Shown: positions 18,092 through 28,629, numbered from the stretch's first letter. The stretch is 35,927 nt of DNA from Nitrospira sp. (GCA_016873615.1 VGWX01000018.1:1-35927); one strand, 5' to 3'. Numbers and translations are program-made. Notes: generated by a model not told the origin, from the sequence alone.

Positions 18092-18937
18092 TTATTTAGA
18101 GGCGCCCCTGATCATTGAATTGCCTGATTCCTGCAGGATCCTTTCGGCTTCCGGTGATCTGATGAAATCAATAAACCGCTTTACTGCAGCGGTTGGTTCT
18201 TTTTTGATTATCATAGCATGTGACTTAACAATGGGATATGCCTCATTAACCCTGTTTTTGACCATCGGGGGCTGACCATTATACGAGAGTATCTTCAGGT
18301 CACGTTTTTCAGAGATGATCTGTGTTAGGGTACAAAATCCCAAAGCCCCGTGAGTCTTTTCTATCATATCAGCAGTCTCCTGGTCAGTCAGCGCAACTAT
18401 CCTCCATTGCCTGGACATGGCAATATCCATTGCATTGCTCATTTCAGGGGATATATTCTTAACGACAATGGCATTGCTCTCGGCAGGCTGACGCAGTATT
18501 AAGCGGATGCGTTCCCCATTTGGCCATGTCTGAGTGGCGCCTTTATAGATTTTTACAAGTTCCTGTGTGCTTATATCAGAGACAGTGATATTTTTCTTTG
18601 TAACAAATATAATAGGGGTTTTTGAATATTCGATTACAGACAGTCCCAGTTTGCGTTCTTCATCATCCAATGGCCTGCCGATGACCCCGATATCGAGAGC
18701 CCCTTTTGAAACAGCCTTAATACCCCCTACACTTCCTAAACTCGGCAATACAACCACCTTAACTCCAGGGCGTTTTTTCTCAAAAGCTGCGGCAAGCATT
18801 TTCATCGAACCCAGAGCGCTGCCTGCACCTCCTATCTTTATTTCCTCAGCTGCAAAGACACTTGTGCATAACGTGAAGATTGTTATAAGCACGACTGATA
18901 AGAAACTTCCTATAAATAACCTTATTCTTTTTGACAT
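18092..18937 (-). CDS. PstS-like periplasmic substrate-binding protein
   Basis: MSKRIRLFIGSFLSVVLITIFTLCTSVFAAEEIKIGGAGSALGSMKMLAAAFEKKRPGVKVVVLPSLGSVGGIKAVSKGALDIGVIGRPL. Confidence 0.85.
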   Translation of the reverse strand: MSKRIRLFIGSFLSVVLITIFTLCTSVFAAEEIKIGGAGSALGSMKMLAAAFEKKRPGVKVVVLPSLGSVGGIKAVSKGALDIGVIGRPLDDEERKLGLSVIEYSKTPIIFVTKKNITVSDISTQELVKIYKGATQTWPNGERIRLILRQPAESNAIVVKNISPEMSNAMDIAMSRQWRIVALTDQETADMIEKTHGALGFCTLTQIISEKRDLKILSYNGQPPMVKNRVNEAYPIVKSHAMIIKKEPTAAVKRFIDFIRSPEAERILQESGNSMIRGASK

Positions 18938-19032
18938 AATGATCTGCTCCTCCCTGATCAAAAAGTTATTTTGGCAATACATCTGATGCGGGTTAAGATG
19001 CCCATTTTATTGAATTAATCACCTCGTATATA

Positions 19033-19116
19033 TTGTCATTCTGGCTTGTCCAGAATCTTTCTTGTCTGTTATTCATATTTTTTTAAAGAAGGATGCCGGA
19101 CAAGCCGGCATGACAA
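19033..19116. repeat. Intergenic palindromic repeat
   Basis: TTGTCATTCTGGCTTGTCCAGAATC...GGATGCCGGACAAGCCGGCATGACAA: terminal inverted TTGTCAT/ATGACAA. Confidence 0.65.
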
Positions 19117-19217
19117 ACATAAAAGCTCAGGGTATCAGTCGTAACCTTAGACACATATCAGAAATATACAAAATAATGGGGGAAGATTCAAGAAAGGCTC
19201 TACAATTGCTTAAATTT

Positions 19218-19553
19218 TCAGTGGTGTCCTTTTTCCGAGTGACCGCCTGCAATAACATATACGGCATCGGATTCAGCCTTGTTCTCAAGAAAGCATTCAT
19301 GGTTGCCTTTTATATGGAAGGCAGAACCTTCCTTCAGACAAAACTTGCAATAACCTGTTACATGCAGATCACCTTTTACGGCAAGGACGATCTCTTCGTG
19401 CCCCTTGCCGGGGTTTATGGCCCTTGCTTTTTCATGTGGTTTCATAAGACCGTATATCATATAACAGGCATGGCTGCCTGTATCCTGAAAACCGAGGATG
19501 TATTCTCTGTTTTCAGAAGTCAATGCCTTTTGTTTCAGTTCAAAAATCCTCAT
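19218..19553 (-). CDS. Cupin-fold small protein
   Basis: PGKGHEEIVLAVKGDLHVTGYCKFCLKEGSAFHIKGNHECFLENKAESDAVYVIAGGHSEKGHH: cupin-like metal-binding pattern. Confidence 0.6.
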   Translation of the reverse strand: MRIFELKQKALTSENREYILGFQDTGSHACYMIYGLMKPHEKARAINPGKGHEEIVLAVKGDLHVTGYCKFCLKEGSAFHIKGNHECFLENKAESDAVYVIAGGHSEKGHH

Positions 19554-19581
19554 TATGCAACTCCTTTATTTCATGAAAATA

Positions 19582-20049
19582 TCAGAAAATATCTGTGAGA
19601 CGTTCGGTTGCCTTGCGCAGACGGAGGGAAAGGATACGTATGAGATTTTTCAGGACCTTTATGCCTGTAACCGGATGCTGATGCATGAAATTATCCAATG
19701 TCTCATTTCTGAGGATCAGCATTGTCGTATTCTCAACAGCCTCAACAGTAGCAGAACGGTTGTGACTGTCGAAGATGGAGAGTTCACCAAAAAGGGCGCC
19801 GGATCCCAATATTGCTATTATTAATTGATTCCCTTTGAACTCGGTCTGTTTTTTCACTTCCAGTTTCCCCGAAACAATAAAACCCATGAAATCACCCGGC
19901 TCACCCTCTTTAAAAACAACTGTATGCGCAGGGTATGTCGCCAGTTCAAAGAAAGAAGAGATTTTATTGATATCCTCATCATCGAGCTGAGAGAATATCA
20001 TCTCATGTCTCATCTTCTTAAGCTGTTCGCATATTGAATGGTCTGTCAT
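19582..20049 (-). CDS. Cyclic-nucleotide-binding-domain protein
   Basis: FFELATYPAHTVVFKEGEPGDFMGFIVSGKLEV...GALFGELSIFDSHNRSATVEAVENTTMLIL. Confidence 0.88.
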   Translation of the reverse strand: MTDHSICEQLKKMRHEMIFSQLDDEDINKISSFFELATYPAHTVVFKEGEPGDFMGFIVSGKLEVKKQTEFKGNQLIIAILGSGALFGELSIFDSHNRSATVEAVENTTMLILRNETLDNFMHQHPVTGIKVLKNLIRILSLRLRKATERLTDIF

Positions 20050-20066
20050 ATCTTATTTGCCTGCTG

Positions 20067-20507
20067 TTATTTCTTTTCAAAAATATATTTACTGATCAAT
20101 TCCTCGATATCCACTGTTGATTCTGTTTCTGATATCATGCCGTTGGGCTTTATATATTCCTCTGCTCCACCCGGCGAAATCTTGACATACTTATCGCCGA
20201 TAATGCCCTGTGTCCTGATGCTTGCAATGGAATCTTCCTGAAGCCTTATCCCGGGATTGATCAATAATTCTACAATTGCCTGATAATTATCGAGGGTTAT
20301 TTTTGCGACTTTGCCGACTTTAACCCCTGCTATCTCAACTTCCGAACCCTCTTTCAGTCCCCCAATGTTTGCGAAGCGTGCCTTAACCGGATACTGTTTT
20401 GTAGCGAAGATACTGACATCCCCCAGCTTGATTGAAAGATAGGCCATGCACAAGAGCCCGGCGATAATAAAAATCCCAACAGCTGTTTCAGTAGTTATTC
20501 TGTTCAT
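20067..20507 (-). CDS. mlaD: MlaD-like MCE-domain protein
   Basis: VGIFIIAGLLCMAYLSIKLGDV...ARFANIGGLKEGSEVEIAGVKVGKVAKITLDNYQAIVELLI. Confidence 0.9.
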   Translation of the reverse strand: MNRITTETAVGIFIIAGLLCMAYLSIKLGDVSIFATKQYPVKARFANIGGLKEGSEVEIAGVKVGKVAKITLDNYQAIVELLINPGIRLQEDSIASIRTQGIIGDKYVKISPGGAEEYIKPNGMISETESTVDIEELISKYIFEKK

Positions 20508-20510
20508 ATA

Positions 20511-21284
20511 TCAACCCTCCACCTGTTCACTTTCATATATATATCCCATTGTTTTCTGCACAAATTCCTTTATAAAGGGATTCTCAGAGGTCTGAAAATC
20601 TTCGGGCGGCAAACAGTCCTGGATGACTCCATCGTGAAGCAGCGCTACATAATCAGCAAGCTTGAAAATCTTTGGCACATCGTGGCTGACAATCAGGGCG
20701 GTATACCCTAATTTCGACTGGGTCTTAAAAAAGACGCGGTACATTTCATTGCTTTTTGCAACGTCTAATCCGGTTGTCGGTTCATCAAAGAATACTATTT
20801 TAGGATTCAGGACAAGTGCCCTGGCAAGGCCGACCCTTTTCCTCATCCCCCCGCTGAGCTGCGCCGGGTATTTGTCATTGCTGCCTTCAATGTCCATTAG
20901 GTCCAGCTTCTCGTTTACGATTTTACGTATTTCTTCTTCCGAGGCTTTAGTCCGCTCACGTAACGGCAAGGCCACATTATCAAATACTGTCATAGAGTCA
21001 AAAAGAGCCGCATTCTGAAACAGAACGCCAAACTTGGACCTGATGGCTTTCAGGTCTTTCCTGCCTATCTTATTGATATCGTTCCCCTCTACCAGAACTT
21101 TGCCCTTATCCGGCCTTATAAGTCCCAGGATATGCTTCAGGATGAGACTCTTTCCTTTTCCGCTCTCCCCAACTATGACCGTTGTCTTGCCTTCATATAT
21201 GGAAAGATTAACCCCTTTCAGGATCTCCTGTGAGGCAAACCTTTTCCTAACATCTATCAATCGGATCATAGGTTCTGCATTCAT
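20511..21284 (-). CDS. mlaF: MlaF-like ABC transporter ATPase
   Basis: Walker A VGESGKGKSLILKHILGLIRPD, signature LSGGMRKRVGLARAL, IVFFDEPTTGLD. Confidence 0.93.
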   Translation of the reverse strand: MNAEPMIRLIDVRKRFASQEILKGVNLSIYEGKTTVIVGESGKGKSLILKHILGLIRPDKGKVLVEGNDINKIGRKDLKAIRSKFGVLFQNAALFDSMTVFDNVALPLRERTKASEEEIRKIVNEKLDLMDIEGSNDKYPAQLSGGMRKRVGLARALVLNPKIVFFDEPTTGLDVAKSNEMYRVFFKTQSKLGYTALIVSHDVPKIFKLADYVALLHDGVIQDCLPPEDFQTSENPFIKEFVQKTMGYIYESEQVEG

Positions 21285-22078
21285 ATAAGTACCGATGTAA
21301 TAAAATAATCTAAGACAAGTATGGAAACAGAAGAAAGCACAACCGCATTTGTTGTTACCCTGCTGACGCCTTCAGCCCCAAACCCTCCTTTTCTTTCCAA
21401 ATGCACAAAATACCCCTTGCCGGAACAAATCCAGACAACAATGAGACCGAAACACAGGGATTTTACAAATCCCATATAGATATCCTGAAATTCGACATCT
21501 TTATACATGCCTGAAAAATATGACCCTTCATTTAATCCCAGGAGCTTAACCCCTATAATATAACCGCCGAATATCCCGACGACATCGAATATGGCAGTAA
21601 GCAACGGCATGGATATAATTGCTGCAATGAATTTAGGGGCCAGGATATACTTGTGCGGGTCGATAGCCATGCATTCCAGGGCGTCAATCTGTTCCGAATT
21701 GCGCATGATGCCGATTTCTGCGCAGATGGCAGAGCCTGCCCTTCCTGTTACCATGAGCGCTGCTAAAACAGGACCTAATTCCCTTATGAGACTTAGGGCA
21801 ACCGCAGAGCCCAATAGCCCCTCGGAGCCGAATTTCCTCAGGGTGTTATAGCCCTGAAGACCGAGGACCATGCCGGTGAATAGACCGGTAAAGATAATAA
21901 CGAATATCGACAGGGCGCCTATGTTGTAAATCTGTTTTGTGATGTGTGAAATCTTGTAATACGGCAGTTTGAAGATGTTGATAATGACGTTAACAAGAAA
22001 GATTCCCATCCTGCCTGCCTGATCAACATAATAAAGAAATAAATCGCCTAATTTTTCAATATATTTCAGTAAGATCAT
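21281..22078 (-). CDS. mlaE: MlaE-family permease
   Basis: VALSLIRELGPVLAALMVTGRAGSAICAEIGIMRNSEQIDALECMAIDP. Confidence 0.95.
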   Translation of the reverse strand: MILLKYIEKLGDLFLYYVDQAGRMGIFLVNVIINIFKLPYYKISHITKQIYNIGALSIFVIIFTGLFTGMVLGLQGYNTLRKFGSEGLLGSAVALSLIRELGPVLAALMVTGRAGSAICAEIGIMRNSEQIDALECMAIDPHKYILAPKFIAAIISMPLLTAIFDVVGIFGGYIIGVKLLGLNEGSYFSGMYKDVEFQDIYMGFVKSLCFGLIVVWICSGKGYFVHLERKGGFGAEGVSRVTTNAVVLSSVSILVLDYFITSVLI

Positions 22079-22139
22079 CTTGTAATATTTACATAAAGTA
22101 TATTTAACAGATTTTGAATTTGGTATTAATTCATATATA

Positions 22140-22282
22140 ATTAGAATCTGTCCTTAAACTAAGAATTAAGTTGTCCGTCATTCCCCGACTTGATCGGGGA
22201 ATCCAGTGTTTTCAATAGGTTCTGGATTGTCCGGTCAAGCCGTACAATGACAAAATACGACTTTATAAACAGACACTAATTA
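22140..22282. mobile_element. Possible MITE-like element with imperfect terminal inverted repeats and internal palindrome
   Basis: Ends AATTAGAATCTGTCCTTAAA and (reverse complement of right end) AATTAGTGTCTGTTTATAAA, 15/20 identical; internal GTCATTCCCCGACTTGATCGGGGAATCCAG...CTGGATTGTCCGGTCAAGCCGTACAATGACA. Confidence 0.5.
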
Positions 22283-22575
22283 ATAAAAATGCAAATAGTC
22301 ATTGATATTTCTCAAAATTGATTGTACATTTTAACTCTTTAGGGAGAAAAATGCCAAAAGTAATTGTTTCTCTATGGACAGAAAAAAAAGGAGAGGCAAT
22401 GCCCTTCAAAATCAATAAACTTCCAGGTAATACTCGGTATTTTATCATATCCCATCAGGGACTTCCGGCTTCATTGAGTTTTCGAGGTCTGATGGTGTAA
22501 TATTTTTAAAGGGTTCAAGTGACCAGGGGTTCATGGGAGCCGGTGAATTGACGAACAAAACAAACACTTGAATCC

Positions 22576-22776
22576 ATGAGCTACCGGATACTTACCCTTA
22601 TTGTAATGAAAAACAGAATAGCCGAGGAGATCAGGAAAAAGGCTGTAAATAACAGACTGTCTTGCCCTGCTGCCAGAAAGATTGCAGAGGATCTCTCTGT
22701 TTCTTACAAGGAAGTCGGCAGGACCGCTGATGAGCTGAAAGTAAAGATTGCAGCCTGCGAGCTTGGTTGTTTCTGA
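22576..22776 (+). CDS. Small conserved-looking protein, Cys-containing (alternative start 22606)
   Basis: ...MKNRIAEEIRKKAVNNRLSCPAARKIAEDLSVSYKEVGRTADELKVKIAACELGCF; abuts ccsB with overlapping ends. Confidence 0.6.
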   Translation: MSYRILTLIVMKNRIAEEIRKKAVNNRLSCPAARKIAEDLSVSYKEVGRTADELKVKIAACELGCF

Positions 22777-23591
22777 TGGGGATAATATTATTTGAGCTTG
22801 CCCTGACCTTTTATTTTGCCGCTGCCATTGTCAGTATAACCGAACTATTCAAAGACTCAAAGATAACCTCTAAGATCATGCTTTTTTCAGCCGGAACCGG
22901 TTTTGCCATCCATACGATAAGCATCATTTATCGTTATGTAACAGCAGGCCACATCCCCATAACAAACCCGCATGAGGCAACGTCTTTCTTCGCATGGTGC
23001 ATAGTCCTTATCTTTTTTCTCTTGCAGTTGAGATATAAGGTCAGCCTCCTTTCTTCGTTTATCATGCCAGTTGTTTTTTTCATGATGCTTGCCTCATCGA
23101 TGTTGTCAAGGGAAATAAAGCCGTTAAGTCCCGACCTGCAGAGTTACTGGCTCGGCATTCATACCGTGCTTGCATTTCTCGGCAATGCTGCCTTTGCGCT
23201 TGCGTTCGGAATAGGCTGCATGTACCTCGTTCAGGAACATTATGTCAAATCAAAACGCCTCGGAGGCCTGTTCGAGAGGCTGCCGAGCTTACAGTCGCTC
23301 GATGAAATAAATTACAGGCTGATAACCATTGGATTTCCCCTGCTGACCCTTGCGATCATAACAGGCGCCTTATGGGCAGAGAGCGCCTGGGGGCGATTCT
23401 GGAGCTGGGACCCGAGAGAGACATGGTCCCTTGTAACATGGTTCATCTATGCGATTATACTTCATGCCCGCCTCGTTGCCGGGTGGAGAGGTAAAAGGGC
23501 TGCCCTTTTATCCATGATCGGTTTTCTCACAATCCTTATCGCCTTTTTTGGCATCAAATTACTCAGGAAAGGTCTTCATGTTTTCCTATGA
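22767..23591 (+). CDS. ccsB: Cytochrome c biogenesis protein CcsB/CcsA-type (HemX-like)
   Basis: Multi-TM with AESAWGRFWSWDPRETWSLVTWFIYAIILHAR (WWD-type motif); directly upstream of hemA. Confidence 0.88.
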   Translation: MFLMGIILFELALTFYFAAAIVSITELFKDSKITSKIMLFSAGTGFAIHTISIIYRYVTAGHIPITNPHEATSFFAWCIVLIFFLLQLRYKVSLLSSFIMPVVFFMMLASSMLSREIKPLSPDLQSYWLGIHTVLAFLGNAAFALAFGIGCMYLVQEHYVKSKRLGGLFERLPSLQSLDEINYRLITIGFPLLTLAIITGALWAESAWGRFWSWDPRETWSLVTWFIYAIILHARLVAGWRGKRAALLSMIGFLTILIAFFGIKLLRKGLHVFL

Positions 23592-24865
23592 AAGCTTTTG
23601 TTATCGGATTAAATCATAATACTGCCGATCTTGATGTGAGGGAGAAGTTTGCATTCAACGGCCCGAAACTCGAGCAGGGGCTTATGGCATTCAGGGAGGT
23701 GCCGGAGGTTGAGGAAGCCATAATACTTTCGACCTGCAACCGCGTAGAACTGTATGCAAACGTTACGGATATAGAGAAGGCATCTGAAGCAATCAAAATA
23801 TTCCTCTCAGACTTTCACAGTATAAACAGGGCATCCCTCGATAAATCTATTTATATATATGATGATATAAACGCGGTCAGGCATATTTTCAGGGTTGCAT
23901 CGAGCCTTGATTCCATGGTGGTTGGCGAGCCTCAGATCCTCGGGCAGATGAAAGACTCATTTGAACTTGCCCTTTCAAAAAAGACCACCGGTTTCCTCCT
24001 GAATAAACTGATGAAAAAGGCGCTCTCTGTTGCCAAGAGGGTGAGGACAGAAACGAGGATAGCCGAGAATGCTGTCTCTATAAGCTTTGCAGCAGTTGAG
24101 CTCGCAAAAAAGATATTCACTGATCTATCAACAAAGGTATTCATGCTTTTGGGAGCCGGCGAGATGGCTGAGCTTGCTGCGCGTCATTTGATAGGAAACG
24201 GCGTTAAAGAGGTTCTTGTATCCAACCGGACACATGAGCGTGCCTGTGATCTGGCAAAGGAGTTCAATGGCAGGCCTGTTAAGTTTGACGATTTTATCCA
24301 TGAAATGGCAAGGACTGATATCGTTATCTGTTCAACCGGAGCCCCCCATTATATTCTGGCGAAAGGTCAGATGCAAAAGGTGTTGAAGGAGAGAAAACAG
24401 AGACAGGTCTTCATTATTGATATCTCTGTGCCGAGAAATATTGATCCCGAAATAAACGACCTGGACAATGTCTATCTGTATAACGTTGATGACCTGCAGG
24501 GAGTTGTTGATTCAAATAAATTTGGGAGGCAGAGAGAGGCAGCTAAGGCAGAGAAGATCGTTGAAGAAGAGCTGGAGACTTTTCAGAAGTGGCTCTTATC
24601 ACTCGACTCTGTCCCCACTATTGTGGCCCTGAGAGAAAAGGCAGAGGAGATCAAAAATGAAGAACTCGATAAGCTGTTTAGCAAGATTCAGGGAATTGAC
24701 GAAAAAGAGAGAGAGGCCATTGAATATATGGCAACCGCTCTTATGAACAAACTTATGCATTCACCCACAGCAGCCCTGAAAGACAGTTCTGAAGATAAGG
24801 ACACCTTAGTGGCAATAATAAGAAAACTCTATGGAATCAATGGAGAAAAGCTTGAAAAAAAATAA
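23588..24865 (+). CDS. hemA: Glutamyl-tRNA reductase
   Basis: VIGLNHNTADLDVREKFAF, ILSTCNRVELYA, VGEPQILGQMKDSFELA. Confidence 0.97.
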   Translation: MKAFVIGLNHNTADLDVREKFAFNGPKLEQGLMAFREVPEVEEAIILSTCNRVELYANVTDIEKASEAIKIFLSDFHSINRASLDKSIYIYDDINAVRHIFRVASSLDSMVVGEPQILGQMKDSFELALSKKTTGFLLNKLMKKALSVAKRVRTETRIAENAVSISFAAVELAKKIFTDLSTKVFMLLGAGEMAELAARHLIGNGVKEVLVSNRTHERACDLAKEFNGRPVKFDDFIHEMARTDIVICSTGAPHYILAKGQMQKVLKERKQRQVFIIDISVPRNIDPEINDLDNVYLYNVDDLQGVVDSNKFGRQREAAKAEKIVEEELETFQKWLLSLDSVPTIVALREKAEEIKNEELDKLFSKIQGIDEKEREAIEYMATALMNKLMHSPTAALKDSSEDKDTLVAIIRKLYGINGEKLEKK

Positions 24866-25892
24866 GATCTCTATCGGAACAAGGGGAAGCAAACTCGCGC
24901 TCTGGCAGGCTGAATGGATTCAGGCTGAATTAAAAAAATTGTATCCTGATCTGGAGATCGAACTGGTCAAGATCAAGACTACAGGAGATAAGATACTGGA
25001 TGTGCCCCTCGCACAGGTTGGTGGTAAGGGGCTTTTTGTGAAAGAAATAGAAGAAGCGCTTTTGCGCTATGAGGTGGATATTGCGGTTCATAGCATGAAA
25101 GATGTGCCGACGGAATTTCCTGATAACCTCCATCTTGCAGTTATCTGCAAAAGAGAGGATCCAAGAGATGCCGTTATTGCAAGTGAAAAGTTAAAAGTGA
25201 AAAGTGAAAAAGCGGGGAGGGTGATTACTCAATCAATGATCTATAACCTTCCGCAGGTGGCGAAGATAGGGACAAGCAGCCTGAGACGGTCATGTCAATT
25301 GCTCCATATCAGGCCTGATTTAAAGATCGAACAACTGCGGGGTAACCTCGACACAAGGATGAGGAAACTTGACGAAGGCCAGTTTGATGCTATTATACTT
25401 GCTGCCGCCGGAGTTAAAAGACTCGGGCTGCAGCACAGGCTGACTGAAATACTTCCCTTTGAGATAAGTCTGCCCGCAATAGGTCAGGGCGCTGTTGGTA
25501 TCGAATGCAGGGTTGACGACACATCTGTTAATAAACTTATTGCACCCCTTAATCACCCTGATACATTCATATGCGTTACAGCAGAAAGGGCTTTCCTTAA
25601 AAAGTTGGAAGGAGGATGCCAGGTGCCTATTGCAGCACATGCGAGATTAGAGCACAGGGCACAGGGCAGAGAGCAAGGCAGTGTTCACTCATCATTGCTT
25701 ATCATGGACGGACTTGTTGGTGCAGTCAACGGTGACAGGATTGTTAATGGTCATATTGAGGGTGATCCTGAAAATTCAGAAATGCTTGGCATCAAACTGG
25801 CTGAAGACATCCTGAAACGCGGCGCCCGGGAGATACTCAATGAGGTGTACAGCAGAAATATACCTCCGGTGAATGGAGATATCAGCAGTTAA
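24831..25892 (+). CDS. hemC: Hydroxymethylbilane synthase (porphobilinogen deaminase)
   Basis: ISIGTRGSKLALWQAEWI, IGTSSLRRSCQLLHIRPDL, LRGNLDTRMRKLDEGQFDAIILAAAGVKRLGL, LEGGCQVPIAAHA; likely start at 24840. Confidence 0.96.
   Translation: MESMEKSLKKNKISIGTRGSKLALWQAEWIQAELKKLYPDLEIELVKIKTTGDKILDVPLAQVGGKGLFVKEIEEALLRYEVDIAVHSMKDVPTEFPDNLHLAVICKREDPRDAVIASEKLKVKSEKAGRVITQSMIYNLPQVAKIGTSSLRRSCQLLHIRPDLKIEQLRGNLDTRMRKLDEGQFDAIILAAAGVKRLGLQHRLTEILPFEISLPAIGQGAVGIECRVDDTSVNKLIAPLNHPDTFICVTAERAFLKKLEGGCQVPIAAHARLEHRAQGREQGSVHSSLLIMDGLVGAVNGDRIVNGHIEGDPENSEMLGIKLAEDILKRGAREILNEVYSRNIPPVNGDISS
25181..25208 (+). repeat. Heptameric tandem repeat (AAGTGAA/AAGTTAA x4) inside hemC
   Basis: AAGTGAA AAGTTAA AAGTGAA AAGTGAA. 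Confidence 0.75.
25649..25676 (+). repeat. Heptameric tandem repeat (AGRGCAN x4) inside hemC
   Basis: AGAGCAC AGGGCAC AGGGCAG AGAGCAA. Confidence 0.7.
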
Positions 25893-25896
25893 CCTG

Positions 25897-26595
25897 CTAT
25901 CTCTCCATCCTTTCCATCTCCTCGAATTGTTCTTTTCTCTCCTGGCAATCTATACAGTAAATAGCAAATGGAAGGATCTTCAGTCTGCCCTCTTCTATCT
26001 TTTCTCCGCAATCTTCGCATATTCCATAAGTGCCTTCATCCAGCTTCCTCAGGGCTTCATCTATCTTCCGGAGGGTTTCTCCATGTGAGCTCAACTGTTT
26101 TAAACTGATATCTTCAGACAGATCAACGACCGACCAGTCTCCGTCATCAAGGGCTGTATCTACAAGCTGTCTTGTTTCACCTTTTATGTATTTAGATATC
26201 TCTGTCCTGGCTTCCTGGACAATCGCTTCCCTTTTGGCAAGAAGCGTCCTTCTCAGTGCAGCCTTTACTGTGTCTTCAGGTGTAATACTTGCGGCGGATT
26301 TTTTCCGGACCTGTGGCTTAATGCCAATTTTATTTTTCAGAGCTGATTTGGTTCGTGTTTTTGCAGGGGCAATTTTAGCAGCAGTCCGTTTGGGAGTAGT
26401 TGCTTTAGCTTTTTGGGAGGTCTTTGTTTTCGCTTTTATAGTGGCGACCTTCTTTGCAACGGGTTTTTTCGAAGCCGGGGCGCTTTTTTTAGGAAATTTT
26501 GGCTTGCCTTTCAAAGGGGTTTTTCTGTCGGAAGATTTTGCTTTCTTGCCGGCAGGTTTCCTGATGCTTTTTGTTTTTACTTTTTTAGCAGCCAT
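25897..26595 (-). CDS. DksA/TraR-type zinc-finger protein with Lys/Ala-rich histone-H1-like N-terminal extension
   Basis: C-terminus LRKLDEGTYGICEDCGEKIEEGRLKILPFAIYCIDCQERKE (C4 zinc finger); N-terminal about 100 aa low complexity KKxxAKKxxPK. Confidence 0.88.
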   Translation of the reverse strand: MAAKKVKTKSIRKPAGKKAKSSDRKTPLKGKPKFPKKSAPASKKPVAKKVATIKAKTKTSQKAKATTPKRTAAKIAPAKTRTKSALKNKIGIKPQVRKKSAASITPEDTVKAALRRTLLAKREAIVQEARTEISKYIKGETRQLVDTALDDGDWSVVDLSEDISLKQLSSHGETLRKIDEALRKLDEGTYGICEDCGEKIEEGRLKILPFAIYCIDCQERKEQFEEMERMER

Positions 26596-26598
26596 TAT

Positions 26599-26751
26599 TT
26601 ATGCTTCCTTTTTTTCTTTTTCCTGTGACCTGTCTTCTTCCCTGAAGACCTCAATTATGCTTCTTACTTTTATCCCGGCAGCCTGAAGCGCCTTCTGAAT
26701 GTCTGTCAGCTTTGTATCTGTTGCTTTCACAATAAAATTGCTGTTGGTCAT
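26599..26751 (-). CDS. Small (50 aa) hypothetical protein between frr and the DksA-like gene
   Basis: MTNSNFIVKATDTKLTDIQKALQAAGIKVRSIIEVFREEDRSQEKEKKEA; start adjacent to frr stop; tight same-strand spacing. Confidence 0.55.
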   Translation of the reverse strand: MTNSNFIVKATDTKLTDIQKALQAAGIKVRSIIEVFREEDRSQEKEKKEA

Positions 26752-26752
26752 C

Positions 26753-28629
<1,877 letters not shown>

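Noticed and set aside
19062-19598. 178-aa plus-strand ORF
   Set aside because: Spans the intergenic palindrome and the antisense of the cupin-like gene; no RBS or domain pattern.
22541-22575. Possible riboswitch (GGGAGCCGGTGAATT-like segment)
   Set aside because: A few nucleotides resemble cobalamin-riboswitch segments, but the conserved core is missing; only the inverted repeat is reported.
26030-26686. 218-aa hydrophobic plus-strand ORF
   Set aside because: Antisense of the Lys/Ala-rich DksA-like gene; Lys codons read as Phe on the opposite strand, producing a fake membrane-like protein.
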